Part shown: positions 1-7,588 of the stretch, piece by piece | How the letters are laid out: the number at the start of each line of letters is the position of its first letter | Position numbering within the stretch: position 1 is the stretch's first letter | NCBI GenBank assembly: GCA_019637645.1 | Contig: JAHBVH010000055.1 | Span: 1-58,442, forward strand | Direction of reading: 5' to 3' | Length of the DNA: 58,442 nt | From: Caldilineaceae bacterium | GTDB lineage: Bacteria > Chloroflexota > Anaerolineae > Caldilineales > Caldilineaceae | Translations under genes and position numbers: made by a program | Notes under the pieces: generated by a model | Seen by the model: only the letters and a program-made list of their open reading frames with translations | Database searches by the model: none | What the model was told of the DNA's origin: nothing

Positions 1-403
1 TCGCTTCATCGCGCCGACTGTGGCACGCGGCTAGGATCGCCTGCATATCCGCTGGTGTAAATGCAGGTAAAGCCCGCTGCGACAGCCTAGGCAGCCGTAC
101 CTTGTCAAAAGGTGACTTTGCTATCAATTCATCACGAACACAATAATTCAGCCATGCCCGAATTGCGCGCCCTATATCGTGCTGGTAGGTATCGGTCAAA
201 CCGCGTTCCGCAATAGAGGTCAAGAATTGCCGCAACAGGTGAGCAGTAATGTCCTCAAGGTGGTGTACGCCCTGTTTAGCTGCCCACTTAAAGAAAACCC
301 CAAGCTTGTTTTCGTAATAAATCATCGTCTTGGGTGTTAGCCGTCGTGACTTACAATCGAGTACAGACAGATCGTATGCTGTGGTAATCGTAGTTTTTGC
401 CAT
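1..403 (-). CDS. Tyrosine site-specific integrase, N-terminal part (cut by window edge)
   Basis: Reading leftward from ATG at 403-401 the frame stays open for 134 codons to the window edge. The peptide starts MAKTTITTAYDLSVLDCKSR, continues SRRLTPKTMIYYENKLGVFF and then a helical stretch with WLNYCVRDELI and RLPRLSQRALPAFTPADMQA. This is the SAM-like core-binding domain of phage/element tyrosine recombinases, and the last part is the linker into the catalytic domain, which lies outside the window. Just upstream lies a tRNA 3'-end fragment at 486-530, the usual target of such enzymes, so the gene probably belongs to an element extending to the left. The catalytic Arg/His/Tyr residues cannot be seen. 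A homologous N-terminal fragment lies at 609 on the other strand. Confidence 0.85.
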   Translation of the reverse strand, partial: MAKTTITTAYDLSVLDCKSRRLTPKTMIYYENKLGVFFKWAAKQGVHHLEDITAHLLRQFLTSIAERGLTDTYQHDIGRAIRAWLNYCVRDELIAKSPFDKVRLPRLSQRALPAFTPADMQAILAACHSRRDEA

Positions 404-448
404 AAAAACGCTCCGTGTCCGGTTTAGGCCAGACCACGGAGCGTTTTT
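404..448 (-). terminator. Perfect hairpin with A/T tracts abutting the integrase start codon
   Basis: Arms 404-417 and 435-448 pair perfectly over 14 bp (AACGCTCCGTG core) with an A tract on one side and a T tract on the other, so it can act as a bidirectional intrinsic terminator. On the minus strand the T tract runs directly into the integrase ATG (403), leaving no Shine-Dalgarno between hairpin and start. Confidence 0.75.
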
Positions 449-485
449 ACTCCTGTGCTATGCTGTTTAGCGGTTCGTCCCTTGG

Positions 486-530
486 TTCATAATCCTTAGG
501 TCGGTGGTTCAAGTCCACCCGTCGCCACCA
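486..530 (+). other. tRNA(CAU) 3' fragment, probable attachment site
   Basis: The 45 nt read as the 3' half of a tRNA: anticodon loop TTCATAA (486-492), variable region, T stem GGTGG/CCACC around TTCAAGT (503-519), acceptor strand CGTCGCC (520-526), discriminator A and CCA (528-530). No matching 5' acceptor strand (GGCGACG) or D arm occurs upstream, and the bases 5' of the loop do not pair with the 3' anticodon stem. It is therefore not a complete gene but the displaced 3' end left by integration into a tRNA-Met (or CAU tRNA-Ile) gene. The intact copy should sit at the other end of the element, left of the window. Confidence 0.8.
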
Positions 531-580
531 AAGTATACATATAGGGATTACTCTGGTAGTAACACTATATCTAGTCTGTT

Positions 581-608
581 CGCCTTCCATTTGGAGGGCG
601 TTTTTTTT
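581..608 (+). terminator. Intrinsic terminator after the tRNA fragment
   Basis: CGCCTTCC (581-588), loop ATTT, then GGAGGGCG (593-600) forms an 8-bp stem with one mismatch followed by eight T residues (601-608). It is probably the original terminator of the tRNA gene. The T tract is followed immediately by the ATG of the truncated integrase at 609. Confidence 0.7.
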
Positions 609-827
609 ATGGCTAAGCCAACTGACCTAGGGATTCGTTTAGATCAGGCTGTCGATGAATTCCACATTGATTGCGCGTCAAGACGGCTCACGCCTAAAAC
701 TCGTGCAGGCTATAAACAAAAACTAGGAGTCTTACAAAAGTGGGGTGAGCCTCAAAACCTTATTTACCTTGCTGCGTTACCCTTAGCTGGACAGGCTTAC
801 GATTTCTACTTCAGCCGCTGTCGATAA
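609..827 (+). pseudogene. Truncated second tyrosine integrase
   Basis: ATG at 609 opens a 72-residue frame. Its first 45 or so residues resemble the N-terminus of the integrase at 1-403: VDEFHIDCASRRLTPKTRAG and YKQKLGVLQKW against SVLDCKSRRLTPKT and YENKLGVFFKW. After about residue 46 the similarity stops and the frame ends after an unrelated tail (ending YFSRCR). The gene therefore lost everything beyond the first helices of the core-binding domain and cannot be active. It is divergent from the other integrase, with the attachment site between them, which suggests repeated insertion of related elements at one tRNA gene. The start at 609 is inferred from homology with the other N-terminus, since a terminator lies directly upstream. 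Confidence 0.75.
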
Positions 828-832
828 TCACG

Positions 833-970
833 CTCAAATTCCGGTTTAAGAGCGACAGCTCTCTGAGTAGCAACTTCTTTGTTGACAATCTGCGCTTTGC
901 CCAGCCCAGCTTAGCCGAGGTCGTAGACCCCAATGCGGTGGCAGACGATACCCAGGCTGAAATCAAATAG
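833..970 (+). pseudogene. C-terminal remnant of a secreted protein
   Basis: In the frame ending TAG at 968-970 the peptide LKFRFKSDSSLSSNFFVDN leads into LRFAQPSLAEVV and ends DDTQAEIK. The pattern RFRFxSDxS...FFVDN is typical of the C-terminal beta-sandwich of secreted peptidases and lectin-like proteins. No start codon, signal peptide or body of the protein is present; the frame runs back into the end of the truncated integrase. I read it as the tail of a chromosomal gene cut by the same rearrangement. The family assignment is weak; that the reading frame is a remnant is more secure. Confidence 0.5.
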
Positions 971-981
971 CGCCTTTGTCG

Positions 982-1481
982 CTACTTTTCCGAGACGACG
1001 ATCCCCGATAAGAGCCAATGTTGCCCGAAGAAGAACATGAGAATAGGGGGAATGGCCGCCCCAATGGAGACTGCCATGATCAAATTCCACGGGCTAGACC
1101 CAAAGCTAGCGCGGAAGGTGGCGAGGCCGAGGGGGATGGTAAAAAGCTGGTTGCTATTCAGGTAGATGAGCGGCCCCATGAGATCTTGCCACGCGGCTTG
1201 GAAGATGAGAATGAGGCTGGTGGCAAGGACGGGTAGTGAGAGGGGTAATAGGACACGCCAATAACTATCAAAGTAGGTACAGTCATCCAATCGCGCCGCT
1301 TCAAAAATATCTTCGGGAATCCCGCGGAAGAATTGACGGAACAGGAAGATAAAGAAGGCCCCGCCCCTAAAAAAGGGAATGATTAGGGGATAGTAGGTAT
1401 TGATCCACCCCAACTCCTTGAATAACACAAATTGGGGGATCATCAACACCTATAGGGCAGCATCAGGGTAGAAAGGGCCAC
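982..1481 (-). pseudogene. Sugar ABC transporter permease (MalG type), broken
   Basis: The 155 residues downstream of 1449 cover the second half of a MalG-type inner-membrane permease: LMIPQFVLFKELGWINTYYP, the EAA loop EAARLDDCTYFDSYWRVLLP that contacts the ATPase, and the last membrane helices, ending VVSEK. A stop (TAG, 1450-1452) sits just upstream in this frame. Shifting frame by one base gives VALSTLMLPY, which is what normally precedes VLMIPQF in this family, so about one base is missing near 1450. Upstream of about 1481 the normal sequence is lost. Full-length relatives have about 280 residues. No partner permease or binding protein is adjacent. Confidence 0.8.
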
Positions 1482-1540
1482 TAGACATTGTCTGCTTTAT
1501 CGCCCTGATGATCGCCGTGCCCCTCTTCTGGACGCTCTAG
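1472..1540 (+). pseudogene. Possible inverted N-terminal piece of the same permease
   Basis: On the opposite strand to the broken permease a short frame reads IVCFIALMIAVPLFWTL and then stops. This resembles the first transmembrane helix of MalG-type permeases (the PxxW region before the first periplasmic loop). It is only about 17 convincing residues, so the call rests on position as much as sequence: it lies head-to-head with the C-terminal part, as an inversion inside one gene would produce. Confidence 0.3.
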
Positions 1541-1581
1541 CAAAGTCGTCGCCGAGTCACGGACTCGGCGACGACTTTGCT
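1539..1581. repeat. 20-bp perfect inverted repeat
   Basis: Arms 1539-1558 and 1562-1581 (GCAAAGTCGTCGCCGAGTC and complement) are separated by 3 nt. It lies between the broken permease and the stop of the prepilin peptidase, so it could terminate leftward transcription, although no T tract follows. The palindromic centre GAGTCACGGACTC recurs near 12015-12027. Confidence 0.7.
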
Positions 1582-1627
1582 CTCGAACATTTTCCGACTC
1601 TTTCGCATGGGATCAGCTTTGAACCGG

Positions 1628-2314
1628 CTACAGCACAAGGTGGAGGCCGGTGAAGAGAACCACCCAAGCGCCGATGACCAGATAGGGCGCATAGGCCATA
1701 TGTTGGCCGCGACGGAAACGATGGGCGGCTAGAATGACAATGCTCGCTATGCCACCCGCAAAGATGCCGATCATCAAGGCGGGGACAATTCCGGCCAGCC
1801 CGGTGGCGACACCGATCAGCCCCGCCAGCTTGACATCGCCCATGCCCATGCCGCCGGGGAGCAACAGGGCAATGAGAAGAAAGACGCCAAAGCCAGCCAG
1901 CCCACCCAAGAGCGCCGCGGTAAAGGTGCTGAAGCCTGCGACCAGCTTGATGAGCAGGAGGACCGGCAACGCGGCCAAGACCATGCGGTTCAGAACGAGC
2001 CGATGTTCGAGGTCGATCACCGCCACGGCGAGGAAGAACCACGCCTGAACGGCCACGCTGCGCGCCGCCCACCCCTGGCCCAACTGGCTGACAGCCAGCC
2101 ACCCAAGCAAGATCGCCGCCAGCCAGATCAGGAGGTAGCGCCAAAGCGCTGGTCTTGGTTGGGTAGCGCTGGTGGCTGGCAATAGCTTTAGCCGCTCGAA
2201 AGGCCACCGCCATGTCGCGCGCCAATCCTGACGGGTGGGCAAGGTGTCGGCCAGCCAACTGACCAGCCAACCCGCCCAAAGTCCCCCCAACATCATTCCC
2301 AAGCCCGTTACCAT
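1628..2314 (-). CDS. Prepilin peptidase (A24 family)
   Basis: A 228-residue integral membrane aspartic peptidase that would cleave type IV pilin-like leader peptides at the inner membrane. The two catalytic aspartates are in AVIDLEHRLVLN and GMGMGDVKLAG, the second being the GxGD signature. Hydrophobic segments cover most of the chain. The N-terminal cysteine region of bifunctional PilD enzymes is absent, so it should cleave but not methylate, or it resembles TadV/FlaK-type enzymes. I chose ATG 2314 because AGGAGG lies 9 nt upstream (inside a longer open frame that reaches 2425), and MVTGLGMMLGGLWAG is the usual first helix. No pilin or secretion genes are adjacent, so its substrate is not evident. 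Confidence 0.85.
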   Translation of the reverse strand: MVTGLGMMLGGLWAGWLVSWLADTLPTRQDWRATWRWPFERLKLLPATSATQPRPALWRYLLIWLAAILLGWLAVSQLGQGWAARSVAVQAWFFLAVAVIDLEHRLVLNRMVLAALPVLLLIKLVAGFSTFTAALLGGLAGFGVFLLIALLLPGGMGMGDVKLAGLIGVATGLAGIVPALMIGIFAGGIASIVILAAHRFRRGQHMAYAPYLVIGAWVVLFTGLHLVL

Positions 2315-2627
2315 AAACACAAGCCTCCTCATCACCACTGCTACTACAGACAGCCTACCTACCTGTAGCTGGACAAAAGGGATTTCCTCTCTGCCAAACT
2401 TACACTGCTTTTCCGCTTTTGGCACTAGACATTCCTAGGAAGCCGTTTGGGCAAAAGCTGGATTTATCGGTGGATGAATCTTAAGTTTTTGCCTATAACT
2501 TTTTTGTGTCTATGCTCCCTATCTTTCTCTATCGCTTGGGGTCTCTTTCCCTTGTAGAGTAGGGCAGCGCCTGGCTAGGTTACGCAGGCAATGCAACCAA
2601 ACGCAGACTTTGAGGAAGCAACTACCT
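2315..2627. other. Intergenic region between divergent genes
   Basis: About 310 bp separating the leftward prepilin peptidase from the rightward dehydrogenase. It is T-rich around 2480-2560 and should hold both promoters, but I see no pair of hexamers good enough to name. No gene, tRNA or long palindrome is visible. Confidence 0.5.
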
Positions 2628-3626
2628 ATGCCCAAACTTCTCCTTGCCCTAGCCGATGATCTCCTTTCTACCGAGCAACAGGCTACGATCCGGCAGGCGG
2701 CTGCCGATTATGAGGTGGTACAAACCACCGATGAACAAGCCATTGCAGGCATGTTAGATGAGATTGAAATTGCCGTCGGTCAATTTCCATCCGCCCTGCT
2801 CCCCAAAGCCACCAATCTACGCTGGTTTCAACAGTGGAGCGCCGGTGCTGATTGGCTGCGCGACTATCCAGCGGTGCAGACTATGGACTTTATTTTGACC
2901 AGCGCCTCTGGTGTGCATGCCATTCCGATCAGTGAACATATCTTTGCCTTTTTGTTGGCATTGGCCCGCAATTTACCACAGGCTTGGCAGGCGCAACAGC
3001 GTCATCAATGGCAGCAACCAGATGAGCAGCCGTCAGCGCCCCCTCAAACCGCTGCACAACGTCCGCAAATTTTTGAGTTGGCGGGCAAGACGATGTTGGT
3101 GATTGGGGTCGGGGAGATCGGCGAACGAACCGCGCAGATTGCCGCCGCCTTGGAGATGACCGTGATCGGTCTGCGCCACAACCCCGCACAAGAACTACCC
3201 GCTGTCGATCAGATGGTCGGCCCCGATGAACTGATCACAGTCTTGCCCAAAGCCGATATTATCGTTTCAACTGTGCCGCTGACCGACGAAACCCATCACC
3301 AGTTGGATGAAGCCGCTTTTGCTGCCATGAAAAAAGGCGTCTATCTCGTCAATATCGGGCGCGGCGGGACCATTGATGAAGCGGCACTGATCCAGGCATT
3401 GCAAACGGGGCAAGTAGCGGGTGCCGGGCTCGATGTCTTTGCAGAAGAGCCGCTGCCTGCCGATTCGCCGCTGTGGGACATGCCCAACGTGTTGATCACG
3501 CCCCACTCTTCGGGCGCAACGCCCGCCTATGACCAACGGGCATTGGCGATCTTTTTGGACAATTTGCCCCGCTATCTGGCCGGGGAAGAGCTGCGCAATG
3601 TCGTGGATAAAAAAGAAGGCTATTAA
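2628..3626 (+). CDS. D-isomer 2-hydroxyacid dehydrogenase, NAD-binding
   Basis: A 332-residue cytoplasmic oxidoreductase of the D-2-hydroxyacid dehydrogenase family, interconverting a 2-hydroxyacid and a 2-ketoacid with NAD(P)H. The Rossmann motif GVGEIGE is near residue 158. The family catalytic residues are present: Arg in NIGRGG (about 244), Glu in DVFAEEPLP (about 271) and His in TPHSSG (about 292). The substrate cannot be read off; glyoxylate/hydroxypyruvate and 2-keto sugar acids are possible. ATG 2628 is preferred over TTG 2610 because GAGGAAG lies 9 nt upstream. The molybdenum hydroxylase genes start 45 nt downstream on the same strand, so one transcript is likely. Confidence 0.88.
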   Translation: MPKLLLALADDLLSTEQQATIRQAAADYEVVQTTDEQAIAGMLDEIEIAVGQFPSALLPKATNLRWFQQWSAGADWLRDYPAVQTMDFILTSASGVHAIPISEHIFAFLLALARNLPQAWQAQQRHQWQQPDEQPSAPPQTAAQRPQIFELAGKTMLVIGVGEIGERTAQIAAALEMTVIGLRHNPAQELPAVDQMVGPDELITVLPKADIIVSTVPLTDETHHQLDEAAFAAMKKGVYLVNIGRGGTIDEAALIQALQTGQVAGAGLDVFAEEPLPADSPLWDMPNVLITPHSSGATPAYDQRALAIFLDNLPRYLAGEELRNVVDKKEGY

Positions 3627-3671
3627 CCCCTAGCCCTGTTTACCGCTGGCCCGCCCTACAAAGGAGTCGCA

Positions 3672-4199
3672 ATGCAAGTCGATTTACACGTTAACGATGT
3701 CCACCATACCCTAGCTCTAGAGCCAAGGCGCACCTTGCTGGATGCCTTGCGCCACGATCTCCAACTGACGGGGACCAAGAAGGTCTGTGATATGGGAAAC
3801 TGTGGTGCCTGCACCGTTCTAGTTGATGGACAGGCGATGTACGCTTGTCTCCTGCTGGCAGTTGACTGTGAAGGGCGTGCCATTACCACTATTGAAGGGC
3901 TGGCCCAGCAGGATGAGTTGGCGCCAGTTCAGCGTGCCTTTATCGAGGCGGACGCCTTCCAGTGTGGTTTCTGCACAGCAGGGCAGATTATGAGTCTCCA
4001 CGCGCTGCTGGACACGACGCCAAAGCCGACCAATGCCGAAATTCTACGGGCCGTCACAGGCAATCTCTGTCGTTGTGGCGCATACCAGCACATTCTTGCG
4101 GCGGGTCAACTGGCAGTGACCTATTGCCAACAAAGTAGAACCGCTAGCGGGCAGCCGACCAATGGTCGGGCTATCAAGGAGACTACCCATGCCGATTGA
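3672..4199 (+). CDS. Molybdenum hydroxylase small subunit, two [2Fe-2S] clusters
   Basis: The 175-residue electron-transfer subunit of a xanthine dehydrogenase/aldehyde oxidoreductase-type enzyme. Residues 1-70 form a plant-ferredoxin-like fold with Cys39, 44, 47 and 59. The C-terminal helical domain holds the second cluster with Cys98, Cys101 (QCGFCTAGQ), Cys133 and Cys135 (CRCG). There is no Tat signal, unlike periplasmic PaoA/YagT, so the enzyme should be cytoplasmic. AAAGGAG precedes ATG 3672. The last 11 nt overlap the start of the large subunit, consistent with coupled translation. Gene order is small, large, medium, each on the plus strand. Confidence 0.93.
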   Translation: MQVDLHVNDVHHTLALEPRRTLLDALRHDLQLTGTKKVCDMGNCGACTVLVDGQAMYACLLLAVDCEGRAITTIEGLAQQDELAPVQRAFIEADAFQCGFCTAGQIMSLHALLDTTPKPTNAEILRAVTGNLCRCGAYQHILAAGQLAVTYCQQSRTASGQPTNGRAIKETTHAD

Positions 4200-6501
4200 A
4201 CATATTGCCATTCTGCGCGAAGGCGATGACGGCGAAGAAAAATTGGCCTTAGTCGAAACGATTGCGCTTGCGCCGTGGGACAAAAAAGCGAAATTACAAG
4301 TGGTGGGGCGCGCCCATGCGCGTACTGAGGGCATTGAAAAGGTCACGGGCCGCGCTCAATACGCGTATGATGTGCGTCTGCCAGGCCAGCTCTACACGGC
4401 TGCCCTGCGCAGCCCCTATCCTCATGCTAAAATTCGCCGGATCGATACGACGCGGGCGGAACAACTCTCTGGCGTCCATGCCGTGCTCAGTTCAGCCAAC
4501 GCCCCAGCGATTACTTGGTATGCCGAGGAGTGTGGCCTCTTTGCCGAGACTGTCCGCTTTGTTGGCGATGAAGTGGCCGTGGTGGCGGCAGAATCCGAAG
4601 AGATTGCTCGTGATGCCCTGCGCCTGATCGAGGTGGATTATGAACCCCTGCCCTTTGTCGTTGATTTGGCAACGGCGCTCCAGCCCGATGCGCCACGTGT
4701 CCATGGTAAGGGCAACCAGACCGCCGCGCCGAAGATCTATGAACGGGGCAATCTGGAGCAAGGTTTCCAGGCGGCGGATGTAGTCCTCACCCAGGAATAT
4801 ACCACGCAAACCCAAGTTCACAACTCGCTGGAACCGCATGGTTGCACTGCATTTTGGCAGGGCGATCAACTGACCCTTTGGGAATCAACCCAGGGCATCT
4901 TCGAGGTGCGCGAACAAGTGGCAGAGAAGCTGGGCCTACCGGAACACCATGTGCGGGTTATCAAAGAGCACATGGGCGGCGGCTTTGGTAGTAAACAGGT
5001 GGCCTGGAAGCAGACCGTCATTGCGGCGCTCCTCTCACGCCAGACCGGTCGCCCTGTGCAATTTATGCTGGATCGGGAAGGAGAAAATCTGGCCGCGGGC
5101 AGCCGCGGGCAAACTTGGCAACAGCTACGGCTCGGGGCCAAGCGGGACGGCACCCTGACTGCGCTAGCGGTCGATATTCGGATTGTGAACGGGGCCTATT
5201 CCGTGGGCGGCGAGGCCGCGGATGTAAGCGGAATGTACCAACGCCTCTATCGCTGCCCCAATCTCCGCACCGAGCAGGTGGCGGTCTATCTGAACACCGG
5301 GCCTAGTGTTGCTTTTCGGGCCCCTGGTCATGCCGAAGCCGCGTTTGCCTTGGAATCGATCCTAGACGAACTTGCCCAGGCATTGGCGATGGACCCGGTA
5401 GAGCTACGGCTGCGTAACTATACGGAGATCGACCCGAAGAAGAACAAACCCTTTTCCTCGCCTCAGGCTTTGCGCACCTGCTATGAGCAGGTCACCGCGG
5501 CCTTTGGTTGGCAGACGTATCAGCCACCTGCCCCGACAGGCACCAAACGCCGTGGCATTGGCTTTGCTGCCCACGAATGGGGCGGCGGCGGCAATCCACC
5601 CGCGTATGCCTGGGTCAAAATCAATGGCGATGGCACCGCCGATGTCATCACCGGCGCACAGGATATTGGCACTGGCGCACGCACGGGCTTGCTCTTGGTC
5701 GCTGCCGAAGAATTGGGGCTACCCGTTGATCAGGTGACGGTCCACCTAGGCGATACGGCTGTTGGTCCCTATGCACCGACCAGTGCTGGCAGCGCCACCC
5801 AGGTCACGGTGGGGCCAGCGGTGCGGGCTGCTGCTGCTGATGCCAAACGGCAACTTTTGGAAGCCGCGGCCAAGCTACTTGAGGAAGACGACCCCACGCA
5901 CTTGCAACTCCAGGACGGGGTGATTACCCTCAATGGTAGTACCCAAAGCCGCGTAACTGTGAAAGAGGTGGCTGGTCGCTTAGCGCCTCATATGATCTTG
6001 GGTCATGGCTTGCGCGGGGCCAATCCGAAGGATGTTTCGATCCGCACCTTTGGGGCTCAGTGTGCCGAAGTAGAGGTTGATCTAGCGACCGGTGAAATCA
6101 CCCTGCTGCGAGTGGCTGCGGCCCATGACTGTGGCCGCATTATTAATCCGCTTACGGTGGAAAGCCAGATCATTGGCGGGGTGACCCAGGGGATTGGCTT
6201 TGCGCTCACCGAAGAGCGTTTTATCGATGCCCAGACCGGCATTGTCCTGAATGCCACTTTAGAAGAGTACAAAGTGCCAACAGTTGCCGATATCCCACCG
6301 ATTACCAACGCACCGGTGGACTTGCCCGATACAGCGGCCAACCCAACTGGTGCCAAAGGCATTGGGGAGCCCCCCTTAATCCCCACTGCGCCAGCCATTG
6401 CCAATGCCGTCTTTGCCGCCACCGGGATCCGCCTGCGCCATGCCCCCCTGACCCGGCGTGCCCTGCTGACAGCTCTGGCAGAACGTAAAGGGCAAGGATA
6501 G
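4189..6501 (+). CDS. Molybdenum hydroxylase large subunit (Moco-binding)
   Basis: The 770-residue catalytic subunit of the xanthine dehydrogenase/aldehyde oxidase family. The N-terminal part (VTGRAQYAYDVRLPGQLYTA) is the aldehyde-oxidase a/b hammerhead domain, and the rest is the molybdopterin-binding region with MGGGFGSKQ, SVAFRAPG (about 375) and the near-C-terminal KGIGEPPLIP, whose Glu (about 727) is the family base. The loop AFRAPG is the xanthine/aldehyde form and lacks the selenocysteine-replacing Cys loop of aerobic CO dehydrogenase, so CO is not the likely substrate. ATG 4189 follows AAGGAG by about 8 nt. Substrate is unknown: an aldehyde, purine or other N-heterocycle. Confidence 0.92.
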   Translation: MPIEHIAILREGDDGEEKLALVETIALAPWDKKAKLQVVGRAHARTEGIEKVTGRAQYAYDVRLPGQLYTAALRSPYPHAKIRRIDTTRAEQLSGVHAVLSSANAPAITWYAEECGLFAETVRFVGDEVAVVAAESEEIARDALRLIEVDYEPLPFVVDLATALQPDAPRVHGKGNQTAAPKIYERGNLEQGFQAADVVLTQEYTTQTQVHNSLEPHGCTAFWQGDQLTLWESTQGIFEVREQVAEKLGLPEHHVRVIKEHMGGGFGSKQVAWKQTVIAALLSRQTGRPVQFMLDREGENLAAGSRGQTWQQLRLGAKRDGTLTALAVDIRIVNGAYSVGGEAADVSGMYQRLYRCPNLRTEQVAVYLNTGPSVAFRAPGHAEAAFALESILDELAQALAMDPVELRLRNYTEIDPKKNKPFSSPQALRTCYEQVTAAFGWQTYQPPAPTGTKRRGIGFAAHEWGGGGNPPAYAWVKINGDGTADVITGAQDIGTGARTGLLLVAAEELGLPVDQVTVHLGDTAVGPYAPTSAGSATQVTVGPAVRAAAADAKRQLLEAAAKLLEEDDPTHLQLQDGVITLNGSTQSRVTVKEVAGRLAPHMILGHGLRGANPKDVSIRTFGAQCAEVEVDLATGEITLLRVAAAHDCGRIINPLTVESQIIGGVTQGIGFALTEERFIDAQTGIVLNATLEEYKVPTVADIPPITNAPVDLPDTAANPTGAKGIGEPPLIPTAPAIANAVFAATGIRLRHAPLTRRALLTALAERKGQG

Positions 6502-6513
6502 AAGGAGATAGCC

Positions 6514-7506
6514 ATGCAACCATTTGCCTATGTACGGGCCACCAACCTTGAGGAAACGCTTAGATTGCTCGACCAAGCCGCCACTGGACGAACGCGGCCG
6601 CTGGCCGGTGGCACAGATCTACTGACGCTGATGAAGTCCAATATTCTGGCACCAGCCCAAGTGATTGACATTAAGCGGCTAGGCGAATTGCCCCGTGGGA
6701 TTCAGCGCACGGCCCAAGGCGTGACCATCGGCGCACTAACGACGTTGTCTGCCATTGAGCATAGCGCTTTGCTGCGAGAACTATTCCCCGCCCTCGTCGA
6801 AGCGGCAGAAGTGGCAGCTACGCCCCAGTTGCGTAACATGGCCACCATGGGTGGTAACTTGCTCCAACGTCCGCGCTGTTGGTATTTCCGCAATCAACAC
6901 TTTCACTGTTGGCTAAAGGGTGGTGAAGATTGTCCTGCGCAGCAGGGGGAAAATCAGCATCACGCTCTCTTTGGCGGTGATCCCTGCTGTGCTGTCCATC
7001 CTTCGGATTTGGCCGCGGCGCTGCTGGCGCTTGATGCGCGTATCCAGCTGCGCGGCGCGGAGGGGGAGCGCACCTTGCCCCTGGCCGACTTCTTTGCCCT
7101 GCCCGCAGCCGAGCGCCGCCAGGAGACGACGCTGGCTGATGATGAATTGGTGCTGGCTGTTGAACTACCCGCCCAACCAGCAGGCGCACGCAGCACCTAC
7201 CAAAAGGCCATGGATCGCAAGGTTTGGTCCTTTGCGTTGGCGGGGGTTGCTCTCTCTCTGCAACAGCAGGACAACCGCGTGACCCAAGCGCGTATCGTTC
7301 TGAGTGGTGTTGCGCCGATCCCGTGGCGCGTTCCCGCCGCGGAAGAGCACTTAGTCGGCGCAGCGATCACCCCGCAACTGCTAGAAGCGGTGGCGACCAA
7401 AGCGGTAGAACAAGCCGCACCGTTAGCGCAAAATGGCTATAAAGTGCCATTGGTGCGTAACTTGCTTCAACATGCACTGACGACGCTCACACAGCCGGTT
7501 TCATGA
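6514..7506 (+). CDS. Molybdenum hydroxylase FAD subunit with extra Fe-S insertion
   Basis: The 330-residue medium subunit passes electrons from the iron-sulfur chain to FAD. The FAD loops AGGTD (31-35) and TMGGN (111-115) are present. Between residues 118 and 162 there is an insertion with Cys122, 132, 140 and 158/159 (RCWYF, HCWL, DCPAQ, PCCAVHPSD). The same kind of insertion binds a [4Fe-4S] cluster in PaoB/YagS and in 4-hydroxybenzoyl-CoA reductase beta subunits, so I infer one here. GAAGGAG precedes ATG 6514 and the gap to the large subunit is 12 nt. It completes the operon; a maturation (MobA-like) gene is not seen nearby. Confidence 0.9.
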   Translation: MQPFAYVRATNLEETLRLLDQAATGRTRPLAGGTDLLTLMKSNILAPAQVIDIKRLGELPRGIQRTAQGVTIGALTTLSAIEHSALLRELFPALVEAAEVAATPQLRNMATMGGNLLQRPRCWYFRNQHFHCWLKGGEDCPAQQGENQHHALFGGDPCCAVHPSDLAAALLALDARIQLRGAEGERTLPLADFFALPAAERRQETTLADDELVLAVELPAQPAGARSTYQKAMDRKVWSFALAGVALSLQQQDNRVTQARIVLSGVAPIPWRVPAAEEHLVGAAITPQLLEAVATKAVEQAAPLAQNGYKVPLVRNLLQHALTTLTQPVS

Positions 7507-7588
7507 ACATTAACGATGAAACGCGGTAAGCCACCCGCGCCCACCAGACCCCCGAACGCCACCGGGCTAGCCAGCAACGCCCGCAAAA

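Noticed and set aside
430..530. A complete tRNA-Met gene
   Set aside because: The 3' half is perfect, but the D arm, the 5' acceptor strand and the 5' anticodon stem are missing; it is only a fragment.
982..1449. A functional short ABC permease gene
   Set aside because: It begins in the middle of the fold after an in-frame stop, and the preceding residues are found in another frame, so it is a broken gene.
3672..7506. Aerobic CO dehydrogenase (coxSLM)
   Set aside because: The large subunit has the AFRAPG xanthine/aldehyde form rather than the CO dehydrogenase active-site loop, and the FAD subunit has a PaoB-like insertion.
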